DNA from: Bacillota bacterium
Lineage (GTDB): Bacteria; Bacillota; Clostridia; Peptostreptococcales; Anaerovoracaceae
DNA: 33,846 nucleotides
Assembly (NCBI GenBank): GCA_017515765.1
Contig: JAFWFF010000032.1
Location: forward strand, 1 to 33,846
Direction of reading: 5' to 3'
Shown here: positions 1 through 6,919 of the stretch, piece after piece
How the letters are laid out: each line of letters opens with the position of its first letter
Numbering within the stretch: position 1 is the first letter of the stretch
The notes under the pieces: generated by a model
Databases searched by the model: none
What the model was told of the DNA's origin: nothing
The model's input: only the letters and a program-made list of their open reading frames with translations
Translations under genes and position numbers: made by a program

Positions 1-89
1 ACCCCTCGACAACCATTTTCCAATTCAGTATATCCAAGACGTCGGCAAGCCAATCATCTTTAGATATCGTGTTATTCAGTTGTCTAAAG
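1..89. other. Left-edge stretch 3' of tRNA-Thr, no gene assigned
   Basis: These 89 bases lie immediately downstream of the 3' end of the minus-strand tRNA-Thr. They look more AT-rich than the rest of the window (low 40s % GC by eye). Reading frames are open across the stretch on both strands, but I see no start codon with a ribosome binding site and no recognisable protein motif. I also see no terminator hairpin for the tRNA transcript. It could be the start of another gene or of an element next to the tRNA; the window edge prevents a decision. Confidence 0.3.
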
Positions 90-164
90 TGGAGCTGGCG
101 GAGGGAATCGAACCCCCAACCTGCTGATTACAAATCAGCTGCTCTACCGTTGAGCCACGCCAGC
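90..164 (-). tRNA. tRNA-Thr (anticodon TGT)
   Basis: Read on the minus strand, the gene folds as a full cloverleaf. The acceptor GCTGGCG pairs with CGCCAGC, the D-stem is GCTC/GAGC, and the anticodon stem GCTGA/TCAGC holds the loop TTTGTAA, giving anticodon TGT. The T-loop is TTCGATT. The discriminator base is T and CCA is encoded (90-93). It follows tRNA-Asp by 10 bp and is almost certainly on the same transcript. Confidence 0.96.
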
Positions 165-174
165 AGGATCAATT

Positions 175-251
175 TGGCGACCTGGAACGGGCTCGAACCG
201 TCGACCTCCAGCGTGACAGGCTGGCATTCTAACCAACTGAACTACCAGGCC
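175..251 (-). tRNA. tRNA-Asp (anticodon GTC)
   Basis: Read on the minus strand, the acceptor GGCCTGG pairs with CCAGGTC (one G-U). The anticodon stem CCAGC/GCTGG holds the loop CTGTCAC, giving anticodon GTC. The T-loop is TTCGAGC, the discriminator is G, and CCA is encoded. It is the first gene of a two-tRNA operon with tRNA-Thr and lies about 45 bases downstream of the predicted start from the promoter at 302-330. Confidence 0.96.
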
Positions 252-301
252 GCAAAATCCAGCGTCTTCGCATGAACAACGCACAGTCGACGCACTAATA
301 G

Positions 302-330
302 ATTGTAGGTCATCAGTTCAGGTTTGTCAA
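302..330 (-). promoter_or_regulatory. Proximal promoter of the tRNA-Asp/tRNA-Thr operon
   Basis: On the minus strand TTGACA (325-330) is followed after exactly 17 bases by TACAAT (302-307). This is a near-consensus housekeeping sigma promoter. The expected start point near 295 gives a short leader before tRNA-Asp at 251. A second copy lies further upstream at 388-416. Confidence 0.85.
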
Positions 331-387
331 GGACTTTTTCCGGATTTCACTCTGAAAAAAAACCATCTTCTGTGAGTCGGCCTTTTG

Positions 388-416
388 ATTCTATCGCATC
401 GGCCGCGCCTTGTCAA
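388..416 (-). promoter_or_regulatory. Distal promoter of the tRNA operon, overlapping the yigZ stop
   Basis: On the minus strand TTGACA (411-416) and TAGAAT (388-393) are separated by exactly 17 bases. The yigZ stop codon TGA (413-415) is embedded in the -35 hexamer. Together with the promoter at 302-330 this forms a tandem pair, a common arrangement for stable-RNA operons. A run of eight T (minus strand, near 353-361) lies between the two promoters without a convincing hairpin, so I do not call a terminator there. The rest of 252-412 shows nothing else. Confidence 0.7.
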
Positions 417-1045
417 GGAACCAAAACAACTCTTTCGGTCTCTTTTTCAGGCTCCTGCTCAAAGTCTCCCATCGAGATGTCGCTGATCAGCTTCATGAGG
501 TTCCCGCGCTCCCTGCCGTCGTATACCAGTTCGACCCTGACGCGCTCGGAATACTCCGTTTCACCGAGTTCCGTCCCCGCCGGGAGCACTGCGCGCTTAA
601 GCTTCTCAAAGGCCGGATAGCTGAGCTTTACGGCCGCAGAATATGCCGTTTCGTGATTCGCTGTACCGCACGCGTCCAGGCACTGGGCAGCAGATGAAGT
701 GTACGCGCGCACCAGGCCGCCCGTTCCCAGTTTGATCCCTCCGAAATAGCGGGTCACCACTATGGCGACGTTTGTGATCCCTCTGCCGGTTATCAGCCTC
801 ACTATCGGGGCCCCTGACGTCCCCTGCGGCTCGCCGTCGTCGCTCGCCCACTGGAGCTGCATCTTGTCCCCTATCACGAACGCCGGGACGTTGTGGGTCG
901 CGTCCCTGAACTCTCTCCTGATCTCAGCAAAAAAGGCCTCCGCCTCTTCCCGGCTCGTCACCGGTGAGGCAGAGGTTATGAATCTGGATCTTTCTATAGT
1001 CTGTTCGGTCCTGGCAGCCTTTGCTGCCGTGAGATAATCAGCCAA
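413..1045 (-). CDS. yigZ: YigZ/IMPACT-family protein (UPF0029 + DUF1949)
   Basis: This 210-aa protein matches the YigZ/IMPACT family. The N-terminal UPF0029 domain (about residues 15-125) carries the characteristic stretches ATHNVPAFVIG, SDDGEPQGTSGAPI and NVAIVVTRYFGGIKLGTGGL. A DUF1949-like ferredoxin-fold tail follows (about 135-200). Eukaryotic IMPACT acts on translational control through GCN2; the bacterial role is not settled, so no reaction is claimed. The start is TTG at 1045, directly after the codY stop. It is supported by an AGGTGGAG ribosome binding site inside the end of codY, six bases upstream. It is the last protein gene of the topA-hslVU-codY run, and its stop lies inside a tRNA promoter -35 box. 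Confidence 0.9.
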   Translation of the reverse strand: MADYLTAAKAARTEQTIERSRFITSASPVTSREEAEAFFAEIRREFRDATHNVPAFVIGDKMQLQWASDDGEPQGTSGAPIVRLITGRGITNVAIVVTRYFGGIKLGTGGLVRAYTSSAAQCLDACGTANHETAYSAAVKLSYPAFEKLKRAVLPAGTELGETEYSERVRVELVYDGRERGNLMKLISDISMGDFEQEPEKETERVVLVP

Positions 1046-1825
1046 TCAGATCTCCACCTTGTTTATCTCGTCGCGCAGATATTCGTTCGTGATCTTGATC
1101 CTGGTGCCCTTCATTCCGAGGGATCTGGACTCGATGACGCCCGCGCTCTCGAGCTTCCTGAGGGCGTTTACGATAACGGACCTGGTAATGCCGGACTTGT
1201 CGGCTATCTTGCTTGCGACAAGGAGTCCCTCGTCGTCGTCCAGCTCGCGGAATATCTTGGACACGGCGTTGAGTTCCGAATAGGAAAGCGTCTCGAGAGC
1301 GACGACCACGGCGTTCCTCTGCCTGTTGTCCTCTTCCTCTTCGAGCGATATGCCTCTGGCCACCTCGATGCCCGTGATGGTCGCGCCGTATTCGCAGAGC
1401 GCTATATCTTCGTCGTCATAGGCCTTGTCGGTGCGGGCGGTGAGCAAAGTGGCCACTCTCTTGCCGCCGAACACGACGGGAACGAACATGTGGAATTTAT
1501 CCGCGTAACCGTAGTCCTCCCCGTAGTATTCCTTTATGGCGTCATAGATCAGGTTTTCTTTGGTCTCGGTTATGGCGAGTATCTTGTCGTTGAACTCCTT
1601 CGGCAGGCTGTAGGTGTTGTTGCCGCTGTCGTGCACGAGCGGCGCCTCGTCTCCCTGGACGAACTTGGAAGCAAGGACCTTGCCCCTTTTGTTCATGATA
1701 TATATGTTCGAATCCAGAAGCTCGTACAGGACCGCGCACATTTCCTCAAACGAAACGTATCCGGTAGTACTCTCTGAAAGTACATGGTTCAGTTTTCTTA
1801 CACGCGCAAGAATGCTCTCACTCAT
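1046..1825 (-). CDS. codY: GTP-sensing global transcriptional repressor CodY
   Basis: At 259 aa this equals the Bacillus CodY length. An N-terminal GAF domain (about 1-155) would bind branched-chain amino acids and a helical linker follows. The C-terminal winged helix (about 200-259) contains ASKIADKSGITRSVIVNALR, very close to the CodY recognition helix, and ends with the conserved KGTRIKITNEYL. In Firmicutes, CodY with GTP and isoleucine represses genes for amino-acid supply, and often competence and surface structures, during rich growth. The ATG at 1825 has GGAAAGG just upstream. It lies 34 bp after hslU, the arrangement known from Bacillus codVWXY, and joins yigZ with no spacer. I found no clear CodY box in this window. 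Confidence 0.97.
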   Translation of the reverse strand: MSESILARVRKLNHVLSESTTGYVSFEEMCAVLYELLDSNIYIMNKRGKVLASKFVQGDEAPLVHDSGNNTYSLPKEFNDKILAITETKENLIYDAIKEYYGEDYGYADKFHMFVPVVFGGKRVATLLTARTDKAYDDEDIALCEYGATITGIEVARGISLEEEEDNRQRNAVVVALETLSYSELNAVSKIFRELDDDEGLLVASKIADKSGITRSVIVNALRKLESAGVIESRSLGMKGTRIKITNEYLRDEINKVEI

Positions 1826-1859
1826 TTCCGCACCTTTCCTTTACAAAACTAAAAAGCCT

Positions 1860-3287
1860 CTACAGGATGTACTTATCCACGTCATCCCTGTCGATGGTAT
1901 CGCTGAACTTCTTCCTCACATACTCGCGGTCTATCGTCAGCGTGCCGCCCTCGGTGTCGGGGATCTCGAAGGATATGTCTTCAAGAAGCTTTTCCATGAT
2001 GGTATACAAACGACGGGCTCCGATATTCTCGGTCTGCTCATTCATAAGATACGCCATTCCCGCGATTTCGTCAATAGCATCGTCAGAAAATTCCAAATTT
2101 ATGTTCTCTGTCGCGAGGAGCGCCTGGTTCTGTTTGATGATGGCGTTCTCGGGTACGGTGAGGATGTTTTTGAAGTCTTCCTTGTCGAGGCTCTTGAGCT
2201 CCACGCGGATCGGAAAACGTCCCTGGAGTTCCGGGATCAGGTCGGTGGGTTTCGCGATATGGAAAGCTCCGGCGCCGATGAAAAGGATGTGATCCGTCTT
2301 CAGCGGCCCGTATTTCGTATTGACTACGCTTCCTTCGACTATCGGGAGGATGTCCCTCTGGACTCCCTCCCTCGACACGTCCGCACCGCTCGTATATGTG
2401 CCTCCGGAAGCGATCTTGTCGATCTCGTCGATAAAGATTATGCCGTTCTGCTCGGCGTTGTGGAGCGCTTCGTCGGTGACCTGGTCCATGTCCAGAAGGT
2501 TCTGTGCCTCCTGTTCGCGGAGGATCTTGCGCGCCTCGGAGACTCTTACTCTCTTCTTCTTGGTGCGTTGCGGAGCCATGTCGCCGAAGATATTGCCTAT
2601 GGCGATGCTCATCCCCTCATTGCTCATATCGAGCTGGTTGCCCTTCGGGACGTCCTTTACGGAGATCTCGATGAACTGCTCCTCCAGAAGCCCTTCCCTG
2701 AGCTGCTGCCTGACCTGTTCGCGGGCCATCTCTATGTCGCTGGTCTGCGAGGGATCCTCTTCTTCCTCATTATTCTGCTGCTGGGGCTGCAGCGGGAAGC
2801 CGTTCATGAGCACGGCAAAAGGATTGCCGCTGTTGTTGTTCTGCGGTTTTGCCTTTTTCCTTCCCGGGATGATCGCGGCGATGATCTTCTCTTCTGCGAG
2901 CTTGTCGGCGATGTCGTATTTCTCCTTGAGCTTTGCCTGCTTGGTGGTCCTGAGGGAAGCTTCCATCAGGTCTCTCACCATGGAATCGACGTCTCTTCCG
3001 ACGTAGCCTACCTCGGTGAATTTGGTCGCCTCGACCTTAACAAAGGGGGCGTCCATAAGTTTGGCGAGACGCCTCGCTATCTCGGTCTTTCCGCAGCCGG
3101 TCGGCCCCATCATCAGTATGTTCTTGGGGGTTATCTCCTCCCTCATCTCTTCGGAAAGGAGGGATCTCCTGTATCTGTTCCTCAGCGCTATCGCCACGGA
3201 TTTCTTGGCCTCTTCCTGGCCGATGATGTATTTGTCGAGCTCCGCTACTATCTCTTTCGGAGTCATCTGCTGTATTCCGCCAGCCAT
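1860..3287 (-). CDS. hslU: ATP-dependent protease ATPase subunit HslU (ClpY/CodX)
   Basis: This AAA+ unfoldase feeds substrates into the HslV peptidase. It has the N-terminal TPKEIVAELDKYIIGQ signature, Walker A GPTGCGKT at about residue 60, pore motif GYVGRD and Walker B IIFIDEID. The intermediate domain includes a low-complexity N/Q/E-rich stretch (about 140-180). The C-terminus ends in KYIL, the family tail that docks into HslV. I place the start at ATG 3287 because AGAGGTG lies five bases upstream, giving 475 aa. A TTG at 3314 overlapping the hslV stop would add nine residues but has no better binding site. hslV precedes it by 23 bp. Confidence 0.96.
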   Translation of the reverse strand: MAGGIQQMTPKEIVAELDKYIIGQEEAKKSVAIALRNRYRRSLLSEEMREEITPKNILMMGPTGCGKTEIARRLAKLMDAPFVKVEATKFTEVGYVGRDVDSMVRDLMEASLRTTKQAKLKEKYDIADKLAEEKIIAAIIPGRKKAKPQNNNSGNPFAVLMNGFPLQPQQQNNEEEEDPSQTSDIEMAREQVRQQLREGLLEEQFIEISVKDVPKGNQLDMSNEGMSIAIGNIFGDMAPQRTKKKRVRVSEARKILREQEAQNLLDMDQVTDEALHNAEQNGIIFIDEIDKIASGGTYTSGADVSREGVQRDILPIVEGSVVNTKYGPLKTDHILFIGAGAFHIAKPTDLIPELQGRFPIRVELKSLDKEDFKNILTVPENAIIKQNQALLATENINLEFSDDAIDEIAGMAYLMNEQTENIGARRLYTIMEKLLEDISFEIPDTEGGTLTIDREYVRKKFSDTIDRDDVDKYIL

Positions 3288-3303
3288 ATCGTCACCTCTT
3301 TCC

Positions 3304-3317
3304 GCTTTGATCAAAGC
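3304..3317. repeat. 14-bp perfect palindrome and member of the GATCAAAG repeat family
   Basis: GCTTTGATCAAAGC is a perfect palindrome covering the hslV stop codon and the hslV-hslU gap. It holds GATCAAAG on both strands. The same 8-mer occurs on the plus strand at 4731, 8191, 8710, 12372, 17244, 21088, 22440, 25769, 27900, 28005 and 28402. It occurs on the minus strand (CTTTGATC on plus) at 5714, 9451, 17791, 26548, 26770, 29504 and 33622. Five near copies with one extra A (GATCAAAAG) start at 5351, 6550, 7014, 21107 and 31596. Counts are by hand from the sequence. Flanking bases are not conserved. Confidence 0.7.
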
Positions 3318-3850
3318 TTCTCAACGGTAATCCTGTCATTGGTGTAGACGCAGATAGATGAAGCGATCTTCAGCGCCTCGCGCACGATCTCCTCTGCGTT
3401 CATATCGGTGTGATTGTAGAGCGCGTTCGCCGCGGCGTAGGCAAAATTGCCGCCGGAGCCGATCGCTACGAAATCCTGGTCCGGAGCTATGACTTCGCCG
3501 GTCCCGGATATCAGGAGCATGTCCTCGCTGTCCACCACTATCATCAGGGCTTCGAGGTTGCGCATCCCGCGGTCGGAACGCCACATCTGAGCCAGGTCGA
3601 CAGCCGCCCTTTTCAGGTTTCCGCCGTGCTCGTCAAGCTTCTTCTCGAATTTCTCCGTCAGGGAAAAAGCGTCCGCCACCGATCCGGCAAATCCGGTCAG
3701 GATCTTGCCGCCGTAGATCTTCTTGACTTTTTTGGCGCCGTTCTTCATTATAGCGGTCTCGCCCATGGTGACCTGGCCGTCACCCCCGATGGCCACGTCA
3801 TCCGGGCCTCTTCTGACCGCGCATATTGTAGTCGCGTGAAACTTGTCCAT
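3311..3850 (-). CDS. hslV: ATP-dependent protease peptidase subunit HslV (ClpQ/CodW)
   Basis: This 179-aa proteasome beta-type peptidase forms the proteolytic core of HslUV. FHATTI at residues 4-9 corresponds to the N-terminal nucleophile region. GDGQVTMGETAIMK, KILTGFAGSVADAF and AIGSGGNFAYAAANAL are family hallmarks. As in Bacillus CodW, a few residues precede the ATT motif, so the mature nucleophile (the first Thr after processing, or an upstream residue) is not certain from sequence. Here residue 2 is Asp, not the Ser reported for Bacillus. The ATG at 3850 has GGAGGA upstream. It follows topA by 13 bp and precedes hslU, with no xerC or trmFO gene between topA and hslV, unlike Bacillus. 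Confidence 0.96.
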   Translation of the reverse strand: MDKFHATTICAVRRGPDDVAIGGDGQVTMGETAIMKNGAKKVKKIYGGKILTGFAGSVADAFSLTEKFEKKLDEHGGNLKRAAVDLAQMWRSDRGMRNLEALMIVVDSEDMLLISGTGEVIAPDQDFVAIGSGGNFAYAAANALYNHTDMNAEEIVREALKIASSICVYTNDRITVEKL

Positions 3851-3863
3851 TCCGTCCTCCGTT

Positions 3864-5951
3864 CTATTCAGTGTAATTGCATTCCTCGTTGGAGCAGGCG
3901 TACTCGTGGTTTTTGGTCTTCTTCTCTACCAGGAGGCTTCCGCACTTCGGGCATTTCTTGTCGACCGGCTTGTTCCAGTAGACCTCGCGGCATTTCGGAT
4001 AGCCGCTGCACCCGTAGAAAAGGCGGCCCTTCTTGCTGCGCCTCGCGACTATGTCCTTGCCGCATTTCGGGCATTTCACACCGGTCTTCTGGACTATCGG
4101 CCTGGTGTTCCTGCATTCCGGATATCCGCTGCAGGCGATGAACTCCCCGAAGCGCCCGGTCTTTATGACCATCGGCTTTCCGCAAATCTCGCAGAACTCG
4201 CCGGTGGGCTTGTCCTCGAGCCTCACCCTGCCCACGTTTCCGTCCGCGGCCTTCAGTTCTTCACTGAAGGGCCCGTAGAAGTCTCTCACGACTTCCTTCC
4301 AGTCGCGGTCGTGCACTTCCACGTCGTCGAGCTTGTCCTCCATGCCGGCGGTGAAGTTCACGTCGACTATGTCCTTGAAGTTTTCCTCCATGAGCTCGTT
4401 GACCACTTCACCGAGCTCGGTGGGTTTAAGGGCGCGCTTCTCGCGGCTCACGTATTTCCTCTCGGAGAGGGTGCTGACGATCGGCGCGTAGGTGCTCGGC
4501 CTTCCGATATTCTTCTCTTCAAGCTCCCTTACGAGGCTCGCTTCCGTATACCTTGCGGGCGGCTGGGTGAAAGCCTGCTCTCCCGTTACGCTCTCGGCCT
4601 TGAGAGTCTCGCCCGGCACCAGTTCCGGAAGGATCTTGTCGTCCTCATCGTTAAATGGTTTATACACTTTTCTGAATCCGTCAAACAGAGTCTCTGCCCC
4701 GTTGGCGCGGAAGCCGTAGTCTCCGTTCTCGATCAAAGCCTGGCGGTTGTTGAATCTCGCGGCAGCCATCTGGCTCGCGACGAACCTGGACCAGATGAGC
4801 GCGTAGAGCTTGTACTGGTCGGAAGTGAGCGAAGCCTTTGCTTCCTCCGGGGTTATGGTGACGTCGGCAGGCCTTATAGCCTCGTGGGCGTCCTGGATGT
4901 CTTTCTTCTTGTTGGCGTATACGTTGTTCGCGGTATATGCGGGTCCGTAATTCGCGCCTATGAAGTCCTTTGCCGCGGATCTCGCGACGTCTGAGACTCT
5001 GACAGAGTCGGTACGGAGATAGGTTATGAGACCGGTGGAGCCCCTGCCCTTGACATCCACTCCTTCATAGAGCTGCTGCGCGATCATCATTGTGCGGCGG
5101 GTGTTGAAGTTCAGGCGGTTGCCTGCTTCCTGCTGGAGGCTGCTCGTGGTGAACGGCGGGAAAGGCTTCACTATCCTCTCCTTCTCTTTGACGTCGGATA
5201 CGACAAAGCCGCCCTTTCCGAGCTCGGCGATGATCCTGTCGTTTTCTTCTTTGGTGGAGACGGTGAGCTTCTCGCCCTTGTACTCCGTGAGCTTCGCCTG
5301 GAATTTGCGGCCCTTCCTGAAGGTCGCCGTTATGGTCCAGTACTCCTTGGGATCAAAAGCCCTGATCTCCTTCTCCCTGTCGCAGATTATCTTGAGGGCG
5401 GCGGACTGTACGCGTCCGGCGGAAAGGCCCTTCCTGATCTTTCTCCAGAGGAGCGGGCTGATCTGGTATCCGACCAGCCTGTCGAGCACTCTCCTCGCCT
5501 GCTGTGCGTCCACGAGGCCAAGATCGATCGCTCTGGGCTTTTTCATGGCCTCTTTGACCGTATTCTTGGTGATCTCGTTAAACTCGACTCTGCATGGCGA
5601 TTTCGGGTCCAGCCCGAGAAGGTAGGCAAGATGCCAGCTGATGGCTTCTCCTTCACGGTCAGGGTCGGTCGCCAGATATATCTTCGACGCCTTCGCGGCC
5701 TCCTTCTTCAGGTCTTTGATCAGGTCTCCCTTTCCGCGGATGGGGATGTACTGCGGCTCAAAATCCTTCTCTATGTCTATTCCCAGCTTGCTCTTCGGGA
5801 GATCCCTTATATGTCCTACCGAAGCCACGACCTTGTATCTCGAACCGAGATACTTGCCTATGGTCCTCGCTTTGGAAGGAGACTCAACTATGACAAGCGT
5901 CTTGTTGTCTCCAGATGTGCTTTTTCCGGCTTTGGTGCTTGTAGTGCTCAT
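3864..5951 (-). CDS. topA: DNA topoisomerase I (type IA)
   Basis: This 695-aa enzyme relaxes negative supercoils by single-strand passage. The Toprim domain opens with TLVIVESPSKARTIGKYLG (about residues 18-36) and includes ATDPDREGEAI. The catalytic Tyr lies in GLITYLRTDSVR. Three Topo_C4 zinc ribbons of the C-x-x-C type follow at about residues 580-695 (CEICGKP/CSGYPEC, CPKCGKD/CSGYPKC, CPKCGS/CSNEEC), giving the usual Firmicutes architecture. The ATG at 5951 has GGAGGG four bases upstream. The gene begins about 100 bp after dprA, with a hairpin in the leader, and is followed by hslV. Confidence 0.98.
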   Translation of the reverse strand: MSTTSTKAGKSTSGDNKTLVIVESPSKARTIGKYLGSRYKVVASVGHIRDLPKSKLGIDIEKDFEPQYIPIRGKGDLIKDLKKEAAKASKIYLATDPDREGEAISWHLAYLLGLDPKSPCRVEFNEITKNTVKEAMKKPRAIDLGLVDAQQARRVLDRLVGYQISPLLWRKIRKGLSAGRVQSAALKIICDREKEIRAFDPKEYWTITATFRKGRKFQAKLTEYKGEKLTVSTKEENDRIIAELGKGGFVVSDVKEKERIVKPFPPFTTSSLQQEAGNRLNFNTRRTMMIAQQLYEGVDVKGRGSTGLITYLRTDSVRVSDVARSAAKDFIGANYGPAYTANNVYANKKKDIQDAHEAIRPADVTITPEEAKASLTSDQYKLYALIWSRFVASQMAAARFNNRQALIENGDYGFRANGAETLFDGFRKVYKPFNDEDDKILPELVPGETLKAESVTGEQAFTQPPARYTEASLVRELEEKNIGRPSTYAPIVSTLSERKYVSREKRALKPTELGEVVNELMEENFKDIVDVNFTAGMEDKLDDVEVHDRDWKEVVRDFYGPFSEELKAADGNVGRVRLEDKPTGEFCEICGKPMVIKTGRFGEFIACSGYPECRNTRPIVQKTGVKCPKCGKDIVARRSKKGRLFYGCSGYPKCREVYWNKPVDKKCPKCGSLLVEKKTKNHEYACSNEECNYTE

Positions 5952-5969
5952 TTTCCCTCCGAATGTCCG

Positions 5970-5988
5970 TTCCGGCGCTCTGCCGGAA
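5970..5988 (-). promoter_or_regulatory. Hairpin in the topA leader
   Basis: TTCCGGC and GCCGGAA form a perfect 7-bp stem around a five-base loop, ending about ten bases upstream of the topA ribosome binding site on the minus strand. It has no U-tract, so it does not look like a terminator. The 100-bp dprA-topA gap also holds a weaker 6-bp inverted repeat (6011-6028) and an AT-rich stretch near 5999-6010 that could be a -10 region. A transcript-start or translation-control role for topA is only an inference. Confidence 0.4.
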
Positions 5989-6051
5989 GAATCTTCATTC
6001 TAATATTTATGCGTTTTTTGCGAAACGCGCTTACGGTTGTTTATTCTATAT

Positions 6052-6918
6052 TCATAGTAGGGATTTTGCAACGATAATTTTACCGAGCTCGCAATATACC
6101 ATGCCTTTCATCTCCAGAACGGATACGAGCCCGGCGATCTCCGCGGCGCTCATGCCTGCCCTGCGCCTCAGCGATTCCACCGATATCTCCCCTGACTCCC
6201 TCGCTATCTCAAAAAGCCTCCGCTCATCCTCTCCAAGCCTTGATATCCCGGCATTCCTGCGCGTCCCGGCCACATCGATCCCGAGGTCCTGGAACACGTC
6301 GTCCAGGATCACCAGAGGCCTCGCGGCATCCCTTAGCAGTTTGTTCGTGCCCATGCTCATGGTGCTCGTGATATTTCCCGGCACAGCGTATACTTCCTTC
6401 CCCATCTCCATGGCTGCTTCGGCGGTGATCAGGCTCCCGCTCCTCGTTTCCGCTTCCACTACTATGACCGCGTCCGCAAGTGCAGCGATGAGGCGGTTCC
6501 GCTCGGGGAAGCGGTATGGAGCCGCAGGCGTTCCCGGCCCGTACTCGGTGATCAAAAGGCCTCCGGAAGCGATCTCATCCTGTATCTTCCGGTTCTCTCG
6601 CGGATAGACCGTGTCTATCCCGTTCCCAAGAACGGCTATGGTCTTCCCTCCGGCCTCCAGAGCGCCGCGGTGCGCCGCCGAATCTATCCCCCGGGCAAGC
6701 CCGCTTATGACGATGACCCCGAGCTGTGCCGCCCTGGCGCCCAGTTCCTTCGCGACAGCTATGCCGTAGCCGGTCGCCTTCCTGCTTCCGACCACCGCAA
6801 TGCCCGTCTTCTCCGCAAGCCCGGGATCGCCCGCGTAATAGATCCCCTTGGGATCCGAAAGATGCTCTGCAAGTTTACCCGGATATCCCGGATCCAAAAC
6901 ACTTAGATATCCCTGCAT
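6052..6918 (-). CDS. dprA: DNA-processing protein DprA (Smf)
   Basis: DprA protects incoming single-stranded DNA and loads RecA during natural transformation. The Rossmann-like core shows GIAVVGSRKATGYG (about residues 39-52), VISGLARGIDSAAHRGAL, TIAVLGNGIDTVYPRENR and the later GSLITAEAAMEMGKEVYAVPGN. A C-terminal winged-helix-like domain (about 220-288) follows. The N-terminal SAM-like domain of long DprA proteins is missing. The start at 6918 gives 288 aa and is chosen for the AAGGGGGA site seven bases upstream; it leaves a 1-bp gap to yifB. An in-frame ATG at 6954 has weaker support. The coupling to yifB suggests co-translation. Confidence 0.94.
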   Translation of the reverse strand: MQGYLSVLDPGYPGKLAEHLSDPKGIYYAGDPGLAEKTGIAVVGSRKATGYGIAVAKELGARAAQLGVIVISGLARGIDSAAHRGALEAGGKTIAVLGNGIDTVYPRENRKIQDEIASGGLLITEYGPGTPAAPYRFPERNRLIAALADAVIVVEAETRSGSLITAEAAMEMGKEVYAVPGNITSTMSMGTNKLLRDAARPLVILDDVFQDLGIDVAGTRRNAGISRLGEDERRLFEIARESGEISVESLRRRAGMSAAEIAGLVSVLEMKGMVYCELGKIIVAKSLL

Positions 6919-6919
6919 C

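Noticed and set aside
69..275. Open frame on the plus strand across the two tRNA genes
   Set aside because: It reads through tRNA-Thr and tRNA-Asp in antisense; the familiar-looking peptide is a translated tRNA artefact.
340..380. Terminator for yigZ at the run of eight T on the minus strand
   Set aside because: No stable stem precedes the T-run.
1614..3347. 577-codon open frame on the plus strand
   Set aside because: It is the exact antisense of hslU and codY sequence; it has no ribosome binding site or family motif and arises from GC-rich codon structure.
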